A stretch of 64,000 nucleotides of DNA from Sphingobacterium sp. UBA7855 (GTDB taxonomy: Bacteria > Bacteroidota > Bacteroidia > Sphingobacteriales > Sphingobacteriaceae). The notes beneath the pieces are model-generated. The model made no database searches. It saw nothing but the letters and a program-made list of their open reading frames with translations, and was not told the DNA's origin. Position 1 is the first letter of the stretch, and the number at the start of each line of letters is the position of its first letter. The position numbers were made by a program, and so were the translations under genes. The stretch is from positions 310,838 through 374,837 of the forward strand of contig DLST01000011.1 of assembly GCA_002500745.1 (NCBI GenBank), written 5' to 3'. Below are positions 63,822 to 64,000 of the stretch, one piece after another.

Positions 63822-64000
63822 ATGAATAAGATATATATCCTATTGGGCACCAATCTAGGGGATCGCTTTCAGCAGCTTAATTTAGCGAGAAAGCAGCTCG
63901 AGAAACATGCTGGAGAGCTAATTGAAGCATCGTCAATTTATGAAACTGCTGCCTGGGGAGTTAGAGACCAACCTGCTTTTTTAAATCAGGTTATCTTGGT
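63822..64000 (+). CDS. folK: HPPK (folate biosynthesis), 5' part, cut by window end
   Basis: The first 59 codons of 6-hydroxymethyl-7,8-dihydropterin pyrophosphokinase, which activates the pterin for folate synthesis. The frame starts MNKIYILLGTNLGDRFQQLNLA, with the conserved GTNLGDR loop, and continues through ASSIYETAAWG and DQPAFLNQVI, the invariant region that binds the pterin. The gene runs past the window edge. It is divergent from sppA. Confidence 0.93.
   Translation, partial: MNKIYILLGTNLGDRFQQLNLARKQLEKHAGELIEASSIYETAAWGVRDQPAFLNQVIL

Overview
The window reads as chromosomal DNA of a Bacteroidota bacterium, most likely a Sphingobacterium or a close Sphingobacteriaceae relative (inference from gene content; no 16S is present). 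Supporting signs are the low GC content with AT-rich spacers, TAnnTTTG-type promoter boxes, a paired OmpH/Skp set behind BamA, GH97 and GH127/146 glycosidases, tandem DUF3857 proteins, a YpdA-type bacillithiol reductase, a GlsB/GlsA-like aminolipid acyltransferase pair and the Bacteroidota form of biosynthetic arginine decarboxylase. No prophage, insertion sequence, CRISPR array or conjugative module is visible; most of the window is core genome with short accessory islands.

Layout. 0-7 kb: OmpA-type lipoprotein, a small secreted protein, a 38-residue membrane ORF ending in a perfect 44-bp palindrome, an unknown acidic protein, two translationally coupled DUF3857/transglutaminase proteins and a HAD phosphatase. 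7-16 kb: sigma-54 response regulator, RNase P RNA, WYL regulator, an argS-led minus-strand operon, and arginine decarboxylase. 16-21 kb: a decayed coding remnant, a thioredoxin-like protein and the glpD-glpK-glpF glycerol operon. 21-23 kb: the GlsB/GlsA-like pair. 23-30 kb: CBS protein, NAD kinase, isoprenyl transferase, BamA and two Skp-like chaperones, a conserved envelope-biogenesis neighbourhood. 30-34 kb: TetR regulator and a membrane Fe-S/CCG electron-transfer pair. 34-40 kb: LOG hydrolase and convergent GH146 and GH97 enzymes. 40-49 kb: DinB and SRPBCC proteins, an unknown lipoprotein, tRNA-Leu, Ppx/GppA, DUF4142 protein, PEP carboxylase, FUSC transporter. 49-56 kb: YpdA, TetR, MurB, ECF sigma factor, cytochrome-b5-like protein, PfkB kinase, three tRNA-Asn copies, MgtE. 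56-64 kb: a possible twice-frameshifted membrane gene in front of a large HExxH/beta-propeller/barrel protein, an EEP-family phosphohydrolase, Pgk, SppA and the start of folK.

Functional themes are envelope construction (BamA, Skp, UppS, MurB, OmpA, SppA, aminolipid acyltransferases), glycerol and central carbon metabolism (Glp, Pgk, Ppc), arginine use (ArgS, SpeA-type decarboxylase) and plant-glycan trimming (GH146, GH97). The items most worth a second look are the poly-A-linked three-frame ORF at 56185-56539 with its HExxH-propeller neighbour, the transglutaminase pair in which one partner has lost its catalytic Cys and His, and the perfect palindrome at 1832-1875. None of these is demonstrated to be a new system; they are sequence observations that need comparison with relatives.
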